Source: Owenia fusiformis
Taxonomy: Eukaryota > Annelida > Polychaeta > Sabellida > Oweniidae
Assembly: GCA_903813345.2 (NCBI GenBank)
Contig: CAIIXF020000007.1
Span: 29,437,564-29,501,563, forward strand
Direction of reading: 5' to 3'
Length of the DNA: 64,000 bases
Shown: positions 52,701-63,725 of the stretch, piece after piece
Layout: each line of letters begins with the position of its first letter
Numbering within the stretch: the stretch's first letter is position 1
Program-made: the position numbers and the translations under genes
Notes under the pieces: model-generated
Seen by the model: only the letters and a program-made list of their open reading frames with translations
Told to the model about the DNA's origin: nothing
Databases searched by the model: none

Positions 52701-55600
52701 TTGACCATTTTTGATGAGATAATTTGTGAAACTGAAACTTTTGCAACCACTTGAAAAATATTGTGTGGAGAGTTCTGTAAACATTTTAGTCATTAGAGCA
52801 AGTCTCAGGAGTTCAAGAAAACAGGTTGAATATGTTATATGTTACAGGATGAGAATGGCAGGTTCCCTGGAGAGACTGATGAAGATGTATTGGAAAGAGT
52901 CAAGAAAGAAAGCCTTAAAGGTATGTTCTCTGAATTACTTTAAGATGTTGAAGATTGGCATAAGTGTCTAAAATTTTATAATGTACCTTAAGGTTTTATA
53001 TTTTACCTATGAAATCCTTAGAGATATCACAAATTGCCATATAAAGTATCAATATAAACGACCTATTTTGACCTAGGCTTGGTCATTCCAATAAATCTGA
53101 TCAATAAATCTCCTAAATTGATCTAATACCTTAATAAAGTCAGTGGCACAAAAACCTAGTGGCACATTTTACATAGCAGGATATACGTTGTTACTTTGTG
53201 ACCAATCAGATCACATCATAAAATATAGGTTACCATGGTTGCACATTCTGATGGAATGTCACATTCTTAGTAACCACAGTAACAGGGAGTCTTGCTTTAC
53301 TATTTTTACTTACCAATATTATCCATGGAATCGATTCTTGTATGAAAAAACGAACCGAAAATTGCACTTTAACAAAGGTCAGCCCAATATCCGTAGATTA
53401 TATCATCCCTGTAAAACATATATTAAATCCTAATGTTCTTATTAATCAATTTCAGAGTTGTCCTATATTGACTTTGACGATGATAGCTTTGAGGAAAATA
53501 GTAATAAAGAGACTCCAGTGTACAGTCTCTCAGAGGAGGAACACAATCAGCTCACACAGAACTCAATGAAAGGTTTCTTGAATGCCTCATACAGACTCAT
53601 GTGTGTCGTCTCACATGTGGGAAGCTCTTCCTCATATGGTAAGATTTGAAGACTCATCTTCACCTTCAATATCATCTTTCTGGATCTCTTAAATACTTGA
53701 TTCGCAATATGAAAGGTGACGATGAGATTTTATAATGTCACCACAAGTTTTGACATATTGTTGTTATATAGTCTCTAACCTTTTGTGGATGATGTTTGGA
53801 GTTTGAATGTTGGTGTTTGACATCTGTAACAAATTGCTGGTGGCGTTGTTTTGCTTGTTAATGCCTTGTTAATCAACTGCACTTACTTCCAAATGCTTAC
53901 TTACATAAAAAATCTAATGTTTTAGGTCACTATATCAGTGATGTATATAATAGTGAGAAAGGATGCTGGTTTAGCTGCGATGAGTGATTGTTTATTAATT
54001 ATCTATACTTACTTACAAATGCTTACTTACATGAAAAAAATGTTTTAGGTCACTATATCAGTGGTGTATACAATATGGAGAAAGGATGCTGGTTTAGCTG
54101 CGATGAGTGATTGTTTATTAATTATCTATACTTACTTACAAATGCTTACTTACATGAAAAAAATGTTTTAGGTCACTATATCAGTGGTGTATACAATATG
54201 GAGAAAGGATGCTGGTTTAGCTGCGATGAGTGATTGTTTATTAATTATCTATACTTACTTATATTACAAATGCTTACTTACATGAAAAAAATGTTTTAGG
54301 TCACTATATCAGTGATGTATACAATATGGAGAAAGGATGCTGGTTTAGCTGCGATGACTCCTTTGTGAAACAGATTAAAGAACAAGATGTCAGAACAGGG
54401 AAACAAAGATCAGGGTACATCTTCTTTTACATGGATAAGTAAGTGCTTGGATTGTTGCTATATATAAGCTGATAACATCAAAGAGAATGTAACAGTTGTT
54501 ACACTTTCACATGGGGACATTTTGTCATGTTAAACCCTGTATTAATGTCATTTTTTGAAAAATCTCATCTTGTTAAAATCAATTTTATCATGTTTAAATC
54601 AATGTCATAGTTTTTATAAATCAGTATGCTGTTTATAATCCCAACGAACGAAGTTTGGTAGGGATATAGTGAAGCCCTCCGTCCGTCCGTCTGTCCGTCA
54701 GTCAGTCAGTCAGTCATTCAGTCAGTCAGTCAGTCCGTCCGTCTGTCCGGAAGATAACTCAAATACTAGTACACGGATTTTCTTCATATTTAGTGGAAAG
54801 ATGAATATTGGTAAATAGTTTTACGCAAAAAAGATTTTTCAAGATGGCCGCCACTTTAAAAATGACGGGACTTTTTCGCAAAAATCATAAATTTTTCATT
54901 CTGAACCAAAGTAATTAATATTATTGTTTGAAATTTTGGTATATATTCACAACATTTATCTATTTCACATATATTCCGTGTTTTTTATCCTGACCCCCAG
55001 GGGCCATGTATGGGGGGACAGGAAAACAGAAATTTTCGCTAATTTTTAGATCTTTCTAAAGTATAGCTTTATTATACTCAAATGAAAGGCAATTAAGAGT
55101 AGATTGCAAATATTGTATCTTTTTTCTGATTTGAGCCTCGTAAAATTCAAAATGGCCGTCTAATGTACGATTTCGCAATAATTTTTGGATAGTATGGCTA
55201 TATTATACTCAAATTGAAGGAATTTTGGAGTAGATCACAATTATGGTAATATTTTTCAGATTTGTATCTCAGAAAATTCAAAATGGCTGCTTTGCAGGAA
55301 TTCACAATTCTAAAATCTAATTTTTTCAATTTTAACCAAAGTAATGAGTATAATTGATTGGAATTCGCTAATTGATATTTTGTTCGTTGGGATTTGCTAC
55401 TCCGCGGAGTTGCCGTTATCTAGTTTAAATGGATGTTATGTTCAAATTAATGTGTTGTTGTTTTCATCAGTGTTATCATTTTTAACTAAAAGTTTTTGTG
55501 TTTCAGGCAAATATTTGAGGAACTCAGAGAGAGGCATACATCATCAATGAATAAAGGACTCAAGGAAAATACAACTTACTCAAATGTTTTTCAAAACTGA
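37724..55600 (+). CDS. USP37: Ubiquitin carboxyl-terminal hydrolase 37 (complete, 21 coding exons)
   Basis: Exons: 37724-37957, 38228-38411, 39480-39609, 40262-40324, 40781-40927, 41664-41780, 42444-42578, 42929-43058, 43348-43526, 44317-44382, 44703-44831, 45322-45471, 49774-49872, 50347-50407, 50821-50946, 51438-51894, 52287-52393, 52848-52920, 53456-53638, 54300-54438, 55507-55600. Every phase matches, giving 1000 residues (human USP37 has 979). The first two exons correspond to the N-terminal PH-like region. A KEN box is at 197-199 (EEKENK). The catalytic Cys box GFSNIGNTCYMNA puts the nucleophile at Cys300. NDAHEFL-type DAHEFL follows in exon 9. The zinc-ribbon pairs are CLKC and CEEC. 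LILHLKRY is in exon 12, and the His box GHYISDVYNMEKGCWFSCDD has His925. The long insert within the catalytic domain carries two UIM-like helices (DIARAIEMSQ near 629-638; DQIKLALEQSMQE near 675-687) and a basic KRKSSEF...KRAK stretch. USP37 removes ubiquitin from cyclin A and other cell-cycle and replication proteins and is itself an APC/C target via KEN (established in vertebrates). Only two of the usual three UIMs are seen. ATG 37724 is followed directly by a second ATG. Confidence 0.95.
39210..39395. mobile_element. CAAGGCATTAAC repeat family, nested or duplicated copy in USP37 intron 2
   Basis: Two successive TCACCACCCC...AAGTNRTGACAAATT starts are followed by TCTGTAACAAATGGCAGGTGGTGAC and a degraded TTAGTGACTTATT end. 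Inverse orientation relative to the copy at 12042. Confidence 0.65.
40540..40668. repeat. Tandem duplication relic of the start of USP37 exon 5
   Basis: TTTCAGTGTTATGAGATTAACAGTAGCC then AACGATCCTTGTATGAAAC at 40607-40655 repeats the acceptor and first 45 bases of the real exon 5 (40775-40826: TTTCAGTGTATGTAATGAG, then CAACGATCCTTGTACGAAAC). The flanking TTACAGATGCAAG also recurs (40541 and 40669). A 4-base loss after the acceptor would shift the frame, so the copy is a non-functional pseudo-exon. Confidence 0.8.
43877..44165. mobile_element. Foldback element family C, copy 2 in USP37 intron 9
   Basis: Nearly the same sequence as 24965-25265, beginning ATCGTATGATCTGTAAAATG and AAGCCTTCTGATTGGTCAGT, through GGTACGGAGGGGACATTCTC to the inverted CAATACAGAATAT arms. 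The second arm is shorter here. Confidence 0.75.
44940..45062. mobile_element. GCCTCAGTCAC inverted-repeat element in USP37 intron 11
   Basis: GCCTCAGTCAC at the left and GTGACTGAG at the right bracket about 120 bp with TACGGCTACTGTACGG and GTACGATGTAGATTTTC. Related to the element at 20626-20790. Confidence 0.65.
46588..47330. mobile_element. GAACGAAG...GTCCGTCCG interspersed repeat, copy 1
   Basis: Begins AATTGAACGAAGTTCGGAGGGATA, then GTCCGTCCGTCTGTCCGTCC, then AATAACTCAAATACTG, with internal AAAATGGCGGCCA-type words repeated, and ends near TATTAGTGCTAGTTT. It shares order and wording with the element at 54640-55427. It lies in the 4.3-kb USP37 intron 12. Non-coding. Confidence 0.65.
47755..49320. 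repeat. Tandem array of about 330-480 bp units in USP37 intron 12
   Basis: The phrase GTGCTCAACAGGTGAAAACGTATG with small changes recurs near 47785, 48103, 48590, 48903 and 49240. Each is followed by TATGTTTTATCATTTAAACA, AAACAAGATGATGTTAAAAG, ATAGTCAGACAGACGATCTT and CCCCTGTTAAACCCCTCAAT. Units are diverged and of unequal length. No open reading frame; a satellite-like intronic expansion. Confidence 0.8.
49945..50212. mobile_element. Two CAAGGCATTAAC-family copies in tandem (USP37 intron 13)
   Basis: Copy one starts TCACCACCACAAGGGGTGACATATTG and ends near GTTAATGCCTC (50085). The second, lacking its start, begins AACTTTTTTGTGGATGATGTTCGG and ends GACATTTTGCATATTAATGCCTTG. The interiors contain GTTCGG(G/C)(G/T)TT-type short repeats. 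Confidence 0.7.
53732..53870. mobile_element. CAAGGCATTAAC repeat family copy (USP37 intron 19)
   Basis: TGTCACCACAAGTTTTGACATATTG at the left and TTGTTAATGCCTTG at the right, with TTTTGTGGATGATGTTTGG inside. It lies just upstream of the triplicated His-box exon segment. Confidence 0.7.
53926..54299 (+). repeat. Three tandem partial copies of the USP37 His-box exon
   Basis: Before the true exon 20 (54300-54438), its acceptor and first 57 bases occur three more times, starting at 53926, 54049 and 54172 (period 123, 123, then 128 to the real exon). Each has TTTTAG|GTCACTATATCAGTG and runs through GGATGCTGGTTTAGCTGCGATGA, then diverges to GTGATTGTTTATTAATTATC instead of the exon's CTCCTTTGTG. 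In the USP37 frame each copy would read GHYIS(D/G)VYN...CWFSCDE and then hit TGA. Copy 1 differs from the real exon at a few bases (TATAATAGT); copies 2 and 3 have GGTGTATACAATATG. Confidence 0.9.
54634..55427. mobile_element. CCCAACGAAC...GTTCGTTGGG element with GTCC/GTCA array, in USP37 intron 20
   Basis: CCCAACGAACGAAG at 54641 and TTTGTTCGTTGGGA at 55378-55392 form inverted ends. A GTCCGTCCGTCTGTCC and GTCAGTCAGTCA microsatellite (54677-54749) follows the left end, and AAGATGGCCGCCA/CAAAATGGCCG words recur inside. The trailing GCTACTCCGCGGAGTTGCCG hairpin may be part of the element. Non-autonomous; related to 46588-47330. Confidence 0.7.
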
Positions 55601-57200
55601 CTCAAGTTTCTAGTCTAGAAAGGTGACTGTGCGTTGTAATGACATCAGATGATCTCTGAAAACATTGGACAATACCGCTGTATGAATTACAATAGTACAG
55701 AAATTTATGACATATTTGATGAAATTTTTTAAATTGCTAAACATCAAAAGGCTTTGATAAGTGATTCAAAAGGTGACTTATTGTGGGAGTTAACAATTTT
55801 ACACATTTTAAGGTTAAACCCAGCAAAGGGCTGCCAACGCCATCTATTGATTGTCATCTCCTTTATTGATAGACATTTGATATTAATAATATAAATAGTT
55901 ATATAGTTATTTATATTCATTTTCTATGACTTCCCATGACCAACTTAGTAGGATTTCAATGTATTGTATCTGTAAGTTTTATAGCTGCTAAATCAGGATT
56001 TCATATTGTATTTGTTATAAAGTAAACAGTTTTCCCTCATGGATGTTATCTAAATTGTGAGCAAAAATGAATAATAAAAAGACATCTTAATTTTCACTAT
56101 TTTCAATTCCGTTATTTGGGTGGGAATTAACTTTTAACTGATTATAAGGTTATTCTTTTATGAGACTATTGCAATATGTACCAGTATGTCCCCTGTACTT
56201 GTAAATCACATGTACTTGTAAATCACATGTACTGTACATACTTGCAAATCACATGTACCAAATTATGCAACCTGTTATGAAATTCATATCATGTGCATTT
56301 ATATTTGTTATTTATATAAAGTAGTTTTAGTAGATACTAGTCTATGCAATAAATGAGTTATATTTAAACAATGTATTTTATTGTTTTATAAATGCACACT
56401 ATTTTCCATGTTGGCATCTTATCTCAAATGTTTACTTTGGAAATTGTGATTTTCATTAAAATATTTAGTTCTGCAATTTTGAATTAGTAAAAATCTGAAA
56501 AATCAAAAGTTAACACTTGTAATGTTTTTCACCTCTTCAATCTCTGAAACTAATCCACTTTGATATTGATATTTTTATCATTTACAATATTTTAAGTTGG
56601 AAAGTCCATATAAATATTCATTTATGTTTTTAACACCCAATTTTAATTTTCCAAAATGCAATTAAGTAATTAAAAAGCCATCATGAGGTCACCTCCTATT
56701 TGTAAATAGTCTAATGATATTTTAACATATATTATCATTTCAAGAAAATCTGTGATGGTTAGTTTACCTCATTTGTATTCAATCCTCTTAGGATAACACA
56801 CGTTGTAATGTCTGAGTGAATAACAGATTGTCTCGAACATGAGTAAAATTTTAAATCAAAATTTGAATTAGGGTGTCTTTAAGGGGTTGGGAAAAAGTAT
56901 TATGATTATTATGAAAATCATTTAATTCTCGAATGATGAGATCTCAAATACTGAAACTTTATATAATTTTATATTTTAAGCCATAACTCCAACACATATG
57001 TACTCATAATTCTTAGTACTAATATGCAACAAATAGTTTAAATTTCAAAAATCATGAGATAAAGAGATAACACACCCGTGATACAGGGATAAATAATTTA
57101 AAATACAAAATATCTCACAACCTTATTTGGGCACACTACATTTCTTGTATGTATCCAAGATTTACAAAGTTTTTATTTTCTGATAATACTGGAAGAAAGG
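55601..57200. other. USP37 3' UTR and intergenic spacer
   Basis: AATAAA signals at 56073-56078 and 56348-56353 follow the USP37 stop at 55600 by about 475 and 750 bases. The rest, to the next gene's ATG at 57201, is AT-rich without a recognisable exon. A tandem AAATCACATGTACTTGT repeat lies at 56205-56262. Confidence 0.6.
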
Positions 57201-60200
57201 ATGGAGACAACGAAAAAATTGCTTGGATTGTGGATTTTAATTCTACAGAATGTCTTACATTCTCATGTAGAATCAGCCAGTAAGTGCATCTAATTCATTT
57301 AGATTTTAAAATGAAATGTTCTCTATTGTAAGTTATCTTTTTGCCAGGGTCAGAAAATTGGTGAGGCAAGAAGATAATGATGATAAAATACAACCATTGG
57401 ACAATTTAAGTAAAATTTTGTGAGGCTGTTGCCTCGCCTGGCTTTGCCCAAAGCTTGTCATGTGGAATATACAATATTGATGCGGAATATACAATATTCA
57501 AAAGCCATACATTGAGTTGAAAATGGATTGGGGGACTATTTTGCTTTTCTTGCTTTGTAAGTTGAAATATGATGAGGCTCACTTCAGGCAAAAAGATAAT
57601 GATGATAAAATACCATTGGACCCAGTTTCAGGAAAAAGTATGAATATTATTTGCCCAAAGCTTGTCATGTGGAATATACAATATTCAAAAGCCATACATT
57701 GAGTTGAAAATGGATTGATGATTGATAATGGATTGGTGGACTATTTTGCTTAACTTGTTTTGTGAGTTGAAATATGATTCGTGAATACTTTTTATATCAT
57801 GGGTACTTTTTGAGGTTCACTTCAAATTGTTGGGTGTTCTGTTCTCTTAGTGTTGCATCTTGTTTCCAGTCTTCATCATCTAACCCTTATCAGTTAGTCA
57901 CACCCCACTCTGACTACAAATGACCACAAATGATGATTTCATTCCCTTTGATGAGAGTTTGAATACTGAACAAATGCCAGCTACTCCTAGGCTGAAAATA
58001 AAGTGATTTTCTGAAGACATGTTTCATAGTCCATCTAAAGAGTGCAGACATTATTGAGATCATGTGAAGGGTATATGAAAAGTGACTGGCATTCTTGAAA
58101 TTGATGTCTCCTTGTTTACAGATCCCTGTGCCAAGACAAGTGCTGGGACAGTGTTGGATGACCCCCTCTACCCCCAGTGTGGCTTCCTGCTGTGTGTCTA
58201 CCACTTTCCCTATGTGTATAGGTGTGCCCCTGGGACATACTGGAACAGTCAGTCCAAGCAATGTCTCCTAGACACACACCAGCTCTGCTATAATATGGGT
58301 GCGTGTTGTTGATTAATGTGAACTGGTTGGAATATCGTGAGCAATTTGTTTTGGTATTCTTGAGTTCCTCAAATATTTTAGCATCATTTTGTGAAGCTTA
58401 TTATGATTTGTATTGGCACCATTGATAGTGTAAGCCTCATTGATTTGTCATCATTTAATAGTGTGGACTTCATTGAATGGTGTTGGCATTGTGGGCCTCA
58501 TTGACTTGTGTTGGCATCATTTAATAGTGTGAGCCTCATCGAATTGTCATCATTCAATATAATGTTAGCCTATTAAAGCATCATCCTTGATAGTGTGAAC
58601 CTCAATGAACCATATTGGTATCATTTAATAGTGTTAGCCTACTTGAACTATATTGGCATCATCGGCATCATTTTATATCGTTAGCCTTATTAAATAGGTT
58701 GAACATCAATGAATAATTATGATTTTGTTAAAATGATTTCATTTGTGTTATCTCTGGTATTGCAGACACTGAGGTTTCCTCCAAGTTCATGGACAGAGTC
58801 CCCACATCTGTCTATAAAGAACCACCTGCCTCAAGTAAAAAGACACACATAGTGGATTACAGCCCAGGGGACAGGATCAGTCTCACCCATCTAGAAGATG
58901 GCAACACCCTGAAAGAGGATGGTGCGAGTAAATGGGGCAGCGTTGACTCTAATGGGAATAAAGCCACTCAAGGTGAAGAACCTTCAGATGTTGTGTATTT
59001 GGGACATAATGGGATATTTGTCAACAGGAATGATCCAATTTTAAAGCAGCCTGAATCTGTTAAAGAACACAATGATAATCAAAATCAAAAGATATATAGG
59101 AAAGAAGATGACTTATACTGGGCAGGAGGGGCAACTGGGAATGATGTAAAAGACCAAAAGAAATACAAAGACCCACCACAGAACAAATTTGGCGTAAAGG
59201 ATGTAATCAAACGACTCTACAAAACAGTCACGACTCCTAGCAAGAAAGAGGATGAGACATACCTTAAGGGAAATGATGTTAAGGAAAATAATGGAATTGA
59301 TAGCCAGGCATCAGAACAAGTGTCTGAATACAGAGCTGTGGATGGGGATATCGTGTGGCATATAGTTCCTACTCAAAATACTTTCTTTGGAAAACGTGAC
59401 CCAACCTTTAAATATGAAGCTCCAACCCTGAGGGTCCAAGAAAAAGCTACTGTGAAAAACAAAAATGGGAGAATAAGCAAACATAGACCTGAGGAGGATC
59501 CTCAATGGGACGATGCAAGAAAGGAAAACATTCTTGAAGACCCAAACAACAACCAAATGTGGCAATCTCAAGGCAACCAGGTATGGCAAACTCCAAGCAA
59601 CCAAGTGTGGCAGTCAGGTCAAGGTTCACAAACAATGATGAATCAACCTACTCAGACAAATCAGGTGTGGCAACAACAGCCAAGTAACCAGGTGTGGCAA
59701 CAACAGCCAAGCAACCAGGTGTTGCAACAGCAGCCAAGCAATCAAGTATGGCAACAACAGCCAAGAAATCAAGTGTGGCAACAACAACCAAGCAACCAAG
59801 TGTGGCAGCAACAACCAAGCAATCAAGTGTGGCAACAACAGCCAAGCAACCAAGTGTGGCAGCAACAACCAAGCAATCAAGTATGGCAACAACAGCCAAG
59901 CAACCAAGTGTGGCAACAACAGCCAAGCATTGAGGTGTGGCAACAACAGCCAAGCAACCAGGCATGGCAACAAACAAGCAACCAGGCATGGCAACAAACA
60001 AGCAACCAGGCATGGCAACAGCAAAACCCCCAGACACAGGCATCTACACAACAAATTCAGACACAAGGTATAATCTTTTTAAAAATAGGTCCTGGAATAC
60101 AAAGGACTGCATGGACAACAGTGGGATTAGCAAGGGATCATGTTAACAGATACCAAATCAGATAGATACATTTAAATGAGAAAATCTAGAATTAGCTCAA

Positions 60201-60738
60201 CAAATATGAATGGCCCCTATAATTTTCTCTTGTGATATATTATAGAATTAGTTTTCCTCAATATATGATAAGCGGTTAAATAGACATTTCCAAAAAAAAA
60301 CTTTGTTATACCAAAAAAACTAGGGTATTTTGGTCAGATTCATGATGTCATGGGAAGGTTAAAATATTTGGTTTTTGAAATAAGCCATAAGTTGATACTT
60401 TTTTGTTTGAAAAGATTGTTACCTACACCCACGGTGATACCAGTATAACATGAATCTTCAGTTTCTTCATATCAGTGTAACAGAAAGTGGTAAGGTTTAT
60501 TGGAAAGGTCTATTTTATTTAAACGTTTATTTTGCAAAATTTTGTTCCATGCCTTTCAGTGATCCAGTGCAGCCAACCTAATGATATTGGAAAGTTATTT
60601 CCGGATGCCACCAATAGGTGTCGCTTCCTGAACTGTGAGTGGCCCCATTTGCAGAAGATAACAATCATGGAATGTGCCCCAGGGACAGCATATGATGACA
60701 CCACTATGAGCTGTGATATTCACGACCCTGGCTGCTGA
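57201..60738 (+). CDS. Secreted two-CBM14-module protein with NQVWQQQPS repeats
   Basis: Four exons, 57201-57279, 58122-58298, 58766-60067 and 60560-60738, all joined in phase 1, give 578 residues. Exon 1 is a signal peptide (METTKKLLGLWILILQNVL... to about residue 26). Exon 2 is one six-Cys module (NPCAKTS...QCGFLLCVYHFPYVYRC), with the Cys-x4-Cys and CAPGTYWNSQSKQC signatures of CBM14/peritrophin-A chitin-binding domains. Exon 3 starts with a charged Cys-free linker (about 86-345), then about 18 units of the NQVWQQQPS type at 348-507, ending in shorter NQAWQQTS units. Exon 4 is a second six-Cys module (Cys523 to the C-terminal Cys578) with CAPGTAYDDTTMSC. CBM14 domains bind chitin (established), so the protein probably cross-links or coats chitin through its two ends with a Trp/Gln-rich spacer (inference). 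Known CBM14 proteins of this kind occur in peritrophic, cuticular and shell matrices. AATAAA at 61047-61052 is a likely 3' end. Confidence 0.87.
57440..57715. repeat. Tandem duplication of about 206 bp in intron 1 of the CBM14 gene
   Basis: GCCCAAAGCTTGTCATGTGG followed by AATATACAATATT...CAAAAGCCATACATTGAGTTG occurs at about 57448 and again at 57654, as does AAGATAATGATGATAAAATA at about 57369 and 57592. Non-coding. Confidence 0.8.
58395..58710. repeat. Degenerate 35-60 bp repeats in intron 2 of the CBM14 gene
   Basis: GGCATCATTTAATAGTGTGAGCCTCATTGAATTG-type units (shown here as a consensus assembled from parts such as CATCATTTAATAGTGT and GAGCCTCAT) recur at least seven times with substitutions. 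No coding potential. Confidence 0.65.
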
Positions 60739-62144
60739 AATCTTGACAATGGACATTATCAAATCTCCTTTTGATATCTTTACAATCCTCGGAATTTTGA
60801 AAATATTTTTTTATCATTCATTTACTATTTGTCAGGACTTAAAAAGTGATGTTAGAGATTTTTGAACAAAAAAAATTTTTTGAAAAAAAAGTTGTGAGCA
60901 TTTCATTTCTCAAATATTCAAATTTCCCGCCATTTTTCAAAAAAAGTTGCAATTTCTTAATCATCAAATATTTCTTATTGCATTTCAAAAAAGATTATAT
61001 TTTTAACACCAATGCAAAGATTGAACAAAAGACACACTATTTCAATAATAAAATGTCATATTTAATGGGCCACTTCAATGTTTTAGCTTATCAAAAATAT
61101 TTTGAAACATTAGTGATGTCACTAAGGTAACAGAAACTTTTTTAAAAAAATTGAATTTTTTTTTTCGATGTCAATCTTTTCTAAATATGCTAGACTTTCA
61201 TAAAAAACCAATGTTGATTGTCTAACCAGGTTAAAAGGAAGAATAAATTATGTTTTAGATATCATTGTACCATTGGTTTCTATGAGAACTAAAATTTTGA
61301 AATGCATTTTTCTCAGAACCATTTTCATGCACTGATAAGTTCATTTCTCGCTTGTTTATCAACCGATTTTCTTAATTTTTTCGGCAAAAAACATGGGAGG
61401 ATGTATGCTTTGCATTGGTATGAATTGCGGCTAATTAGAAGATATGAGTGACCTCTAAAAGTTGGTTTTAAATAAATTCACAAATTTTGGAACAAAAAGT
61501 CTATCAAAAACCACTTTTTGAAATTTAAAAAAAAAGTTTCACATATCACACTTTGATAACATTGGGTAAGACTACAATATAAGCCAAAGTGGTTTATACT
61601 TTACATGGGGCCTTTAACAAACAACATAAAATAGACACACAAGCTAACAATTTTATCCCAAGTGATGTAAGTGGAGAATTATCAACCTCAATCAACAACT
61701 CAGATAATTCAGATAAAAGATAATTCTTTTCTCAGTACAAAATTTTGTCTAACAAAATATATATTGGGGAAATCCCTCCAAATTTGCCTCATCACAAATC
61801 ATATCCCCAAAAAATCAGAGCTTATCCTCACTTAACACATGTAGCTGTAAATAATAATGTGCTCACTATTAAGCACACAATTTTAGGGTAACTGAAATGC
61901 AAATAATGATCTTTATATGATGAAATATATAACATGATATAAAATTTTAATGTTGCCCTTTGTGCTTCCCAATCATTAAACAAGAATTGAATTATGTGAC
62001 ACCCGGACAATTACAATATAGCACTTTTTCCAAGTGCTATAAAAAATACAGTCACATGCAAAGCAACAAGAACTGGCTTGAACTGAGCAGTTCTGTTCCA
62101 TTTAAATGGGTCTGCTATGGATCAGTGCCTCAGTTCAATTATGT

Positions 62145-62311
62145 ACAGTAAAACCTGCCTATTCAAACACCTCTTAATCTTTTGGTCCCATTTTTTAAAT
62201 TTGCCATAGACTCCCATGTTAAATATTTTGAAGTGTGAACACCTTCCAATCAGTAGAATATTGGTTGGCACCAATGGTGTTCGGATTAGACAGGTTTTAC
62301 TGTATTGCTTA
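62145..62311. mobile_element. MITE with CAGTAAAACCTGYCTA terminal inverted repeats
   Basis: TACAGTAAAACCTGCCTATT at the left is inverted as TTAGACAGGTTTTACTGTA at the right, spacing about 165 bp. The interior has CACCTC...AGTGTGAACACCTTCC. A degraded relative starts at 32993. Confidence 0.8.
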
Positions 62312-62744
62312 TTTGAGGACAAATTGTGGCCCCACAGCAATCACAGTTCAATTCCACACTTCATTGAATGCATTACGACTGATCACACAGATAATTTGTG
62401 GCACACAGACTGTGAGCTTCCACAGCATATTTTGACCCATTTGTCAGTATTGGTTATATTTTAGCTTCTTCCTAAAATATTCAAACTATTCTTCAACACC
62501 CAAGTGGAATTAATGACAAAAAACTTCAGGTGCAATTTTACATTTTTATTTTGAAGAGATCATAGGTGAGATAACATTTCATTGGTTGTCGCCATTCTAG
62601 GCACTTTTACTAAAAATATTTCTCCCGACTGGATAAAATGGATGGATCGGTTAATTCATAATATACAATTGCAAAATTAAATAATAATTATAATATTGTT
62701 ACGTAGTACATTCCTGTATATGGCCATGTTATATCAAGCTGACT

Positions 62745-63352
62745 TAAAGGGGTATTCCTTGCCAGACCTTCTCTCTCCTAATATGGTAGCTAAAACCATA
62801 TACATACTCTGCAAGTTTATCAAAAAACAGAAAAATGTTTTGAAATGGTCAATATTGATCACTTAAAAATGTAGTGCTCATTTCCAGTAGGCTGCCATCT
62901 TTTAAAATTTCACTCAGGAAGTGATGTCATCGACTCTCAACTTTGCATATAACATTAGGTAAGGAGCCATTAGAATTACTAAGCCAGCTGAATATTTTTT
63001 TCAATTTGGTCTATGATTAAAATCCTTTTGATGATGTCTTCTTTAGTTCTAAGTTGACAACTCCTGAAAATATTTTTACTCAGAAGATAAGGGCTTCTTG
63101 TTTAGAAGTGATTTTGTACTTCTTTCCTATACTGTAATAGACAAGGTTATAACAGGTGAGAGTCGATGACATCACTTCCTGAAAGAAATCTGAAAAGATT
63201 GCAGCTTACTGGGAATGAGTACTATATTTTTAAATGATCAATATTGACCATATGAAAACATTTTCCCGTGTTTTGCTAAATATGTAAAGTATATATATGA
63301 TTGTAGCTACCATATCAGGAGAGAAATAGTCTGGCAAGGAATGTTCCTTTAA
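62745..63352. mobile_element. Long foldback element with arms of about 200 bp
   Basis: The left arm (from AAAGGGGTATTCCTTGCCAGA at 62746 through AGTGATGTCATCGACTCTC near 62920) is matched in reverse complement by the right arm (from GAGAGTCGATGACATCACTT near 63160 to TCTGGCAAGGAATGTTCCTTT at 63352). The arms differ by scattered substitutions and small gaps; the interior of about 220 bp is unrelated. No transposase. Confidence 0.85.
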
Positions 63353-63644
63353 GCTGAATATAATAATAATACGTAATAATTGCCATGAAATCTGCCCTGA
63401 ATATATACACTACTGTATTACATACCCAGCGAAGCATTTGTATTAAAGTCAATGGAGCTGAAGGTCGGCTATATATTCCTGTATAGCCGCCAAACCTTTT
63501 ACCATTACAATCTTATGACGTCATCGGGACGTCATGTTTCATTTCTTCCTAATTTCACTCGCACACAGACACGTGGCGTCATTGATATAACGTAGCCATG
63601 ATATAAAAGTATGTAATACAACAGTTATGTCCGTATCATTGAAT

Positions 63645-63725
63645 ATATGCCTTCGGTCTGTCGTAATATAACCCTCGCAAGCTCGGGCTATATTGGTGGC
63701 AGACCTTAGGCATATATTCAATGAT
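63645..63725. repeat. Inverted repeat
   Basis: CATTGAATATATGCCTTCGGTCTG at 63637-63660 is inverted as CAGACCTTAGGCATATATTCAATG at 63699-63722 around a CTCGCAAGCTCGGG core. Probably a small foldback element. Confidence 0.7.

Noticed and set aside
55378-55427. Possible extra USP37 coding sequence in intron 20 (68-codon frame from 55344)
   Set aside because: The frame is transposon-derived; direct joining of 54438 to 55507 keeps phase and gives the expected C-terminus.
59311-60146. Minus-strand LLLPHLVAW-type and plus-strand ATTAKQPS-type frames over the NQVWQQQPS repeat
   Set aside because: Stop-free only because the nine-codon repeat lacks stops in those frames; no start, splice or domain support.
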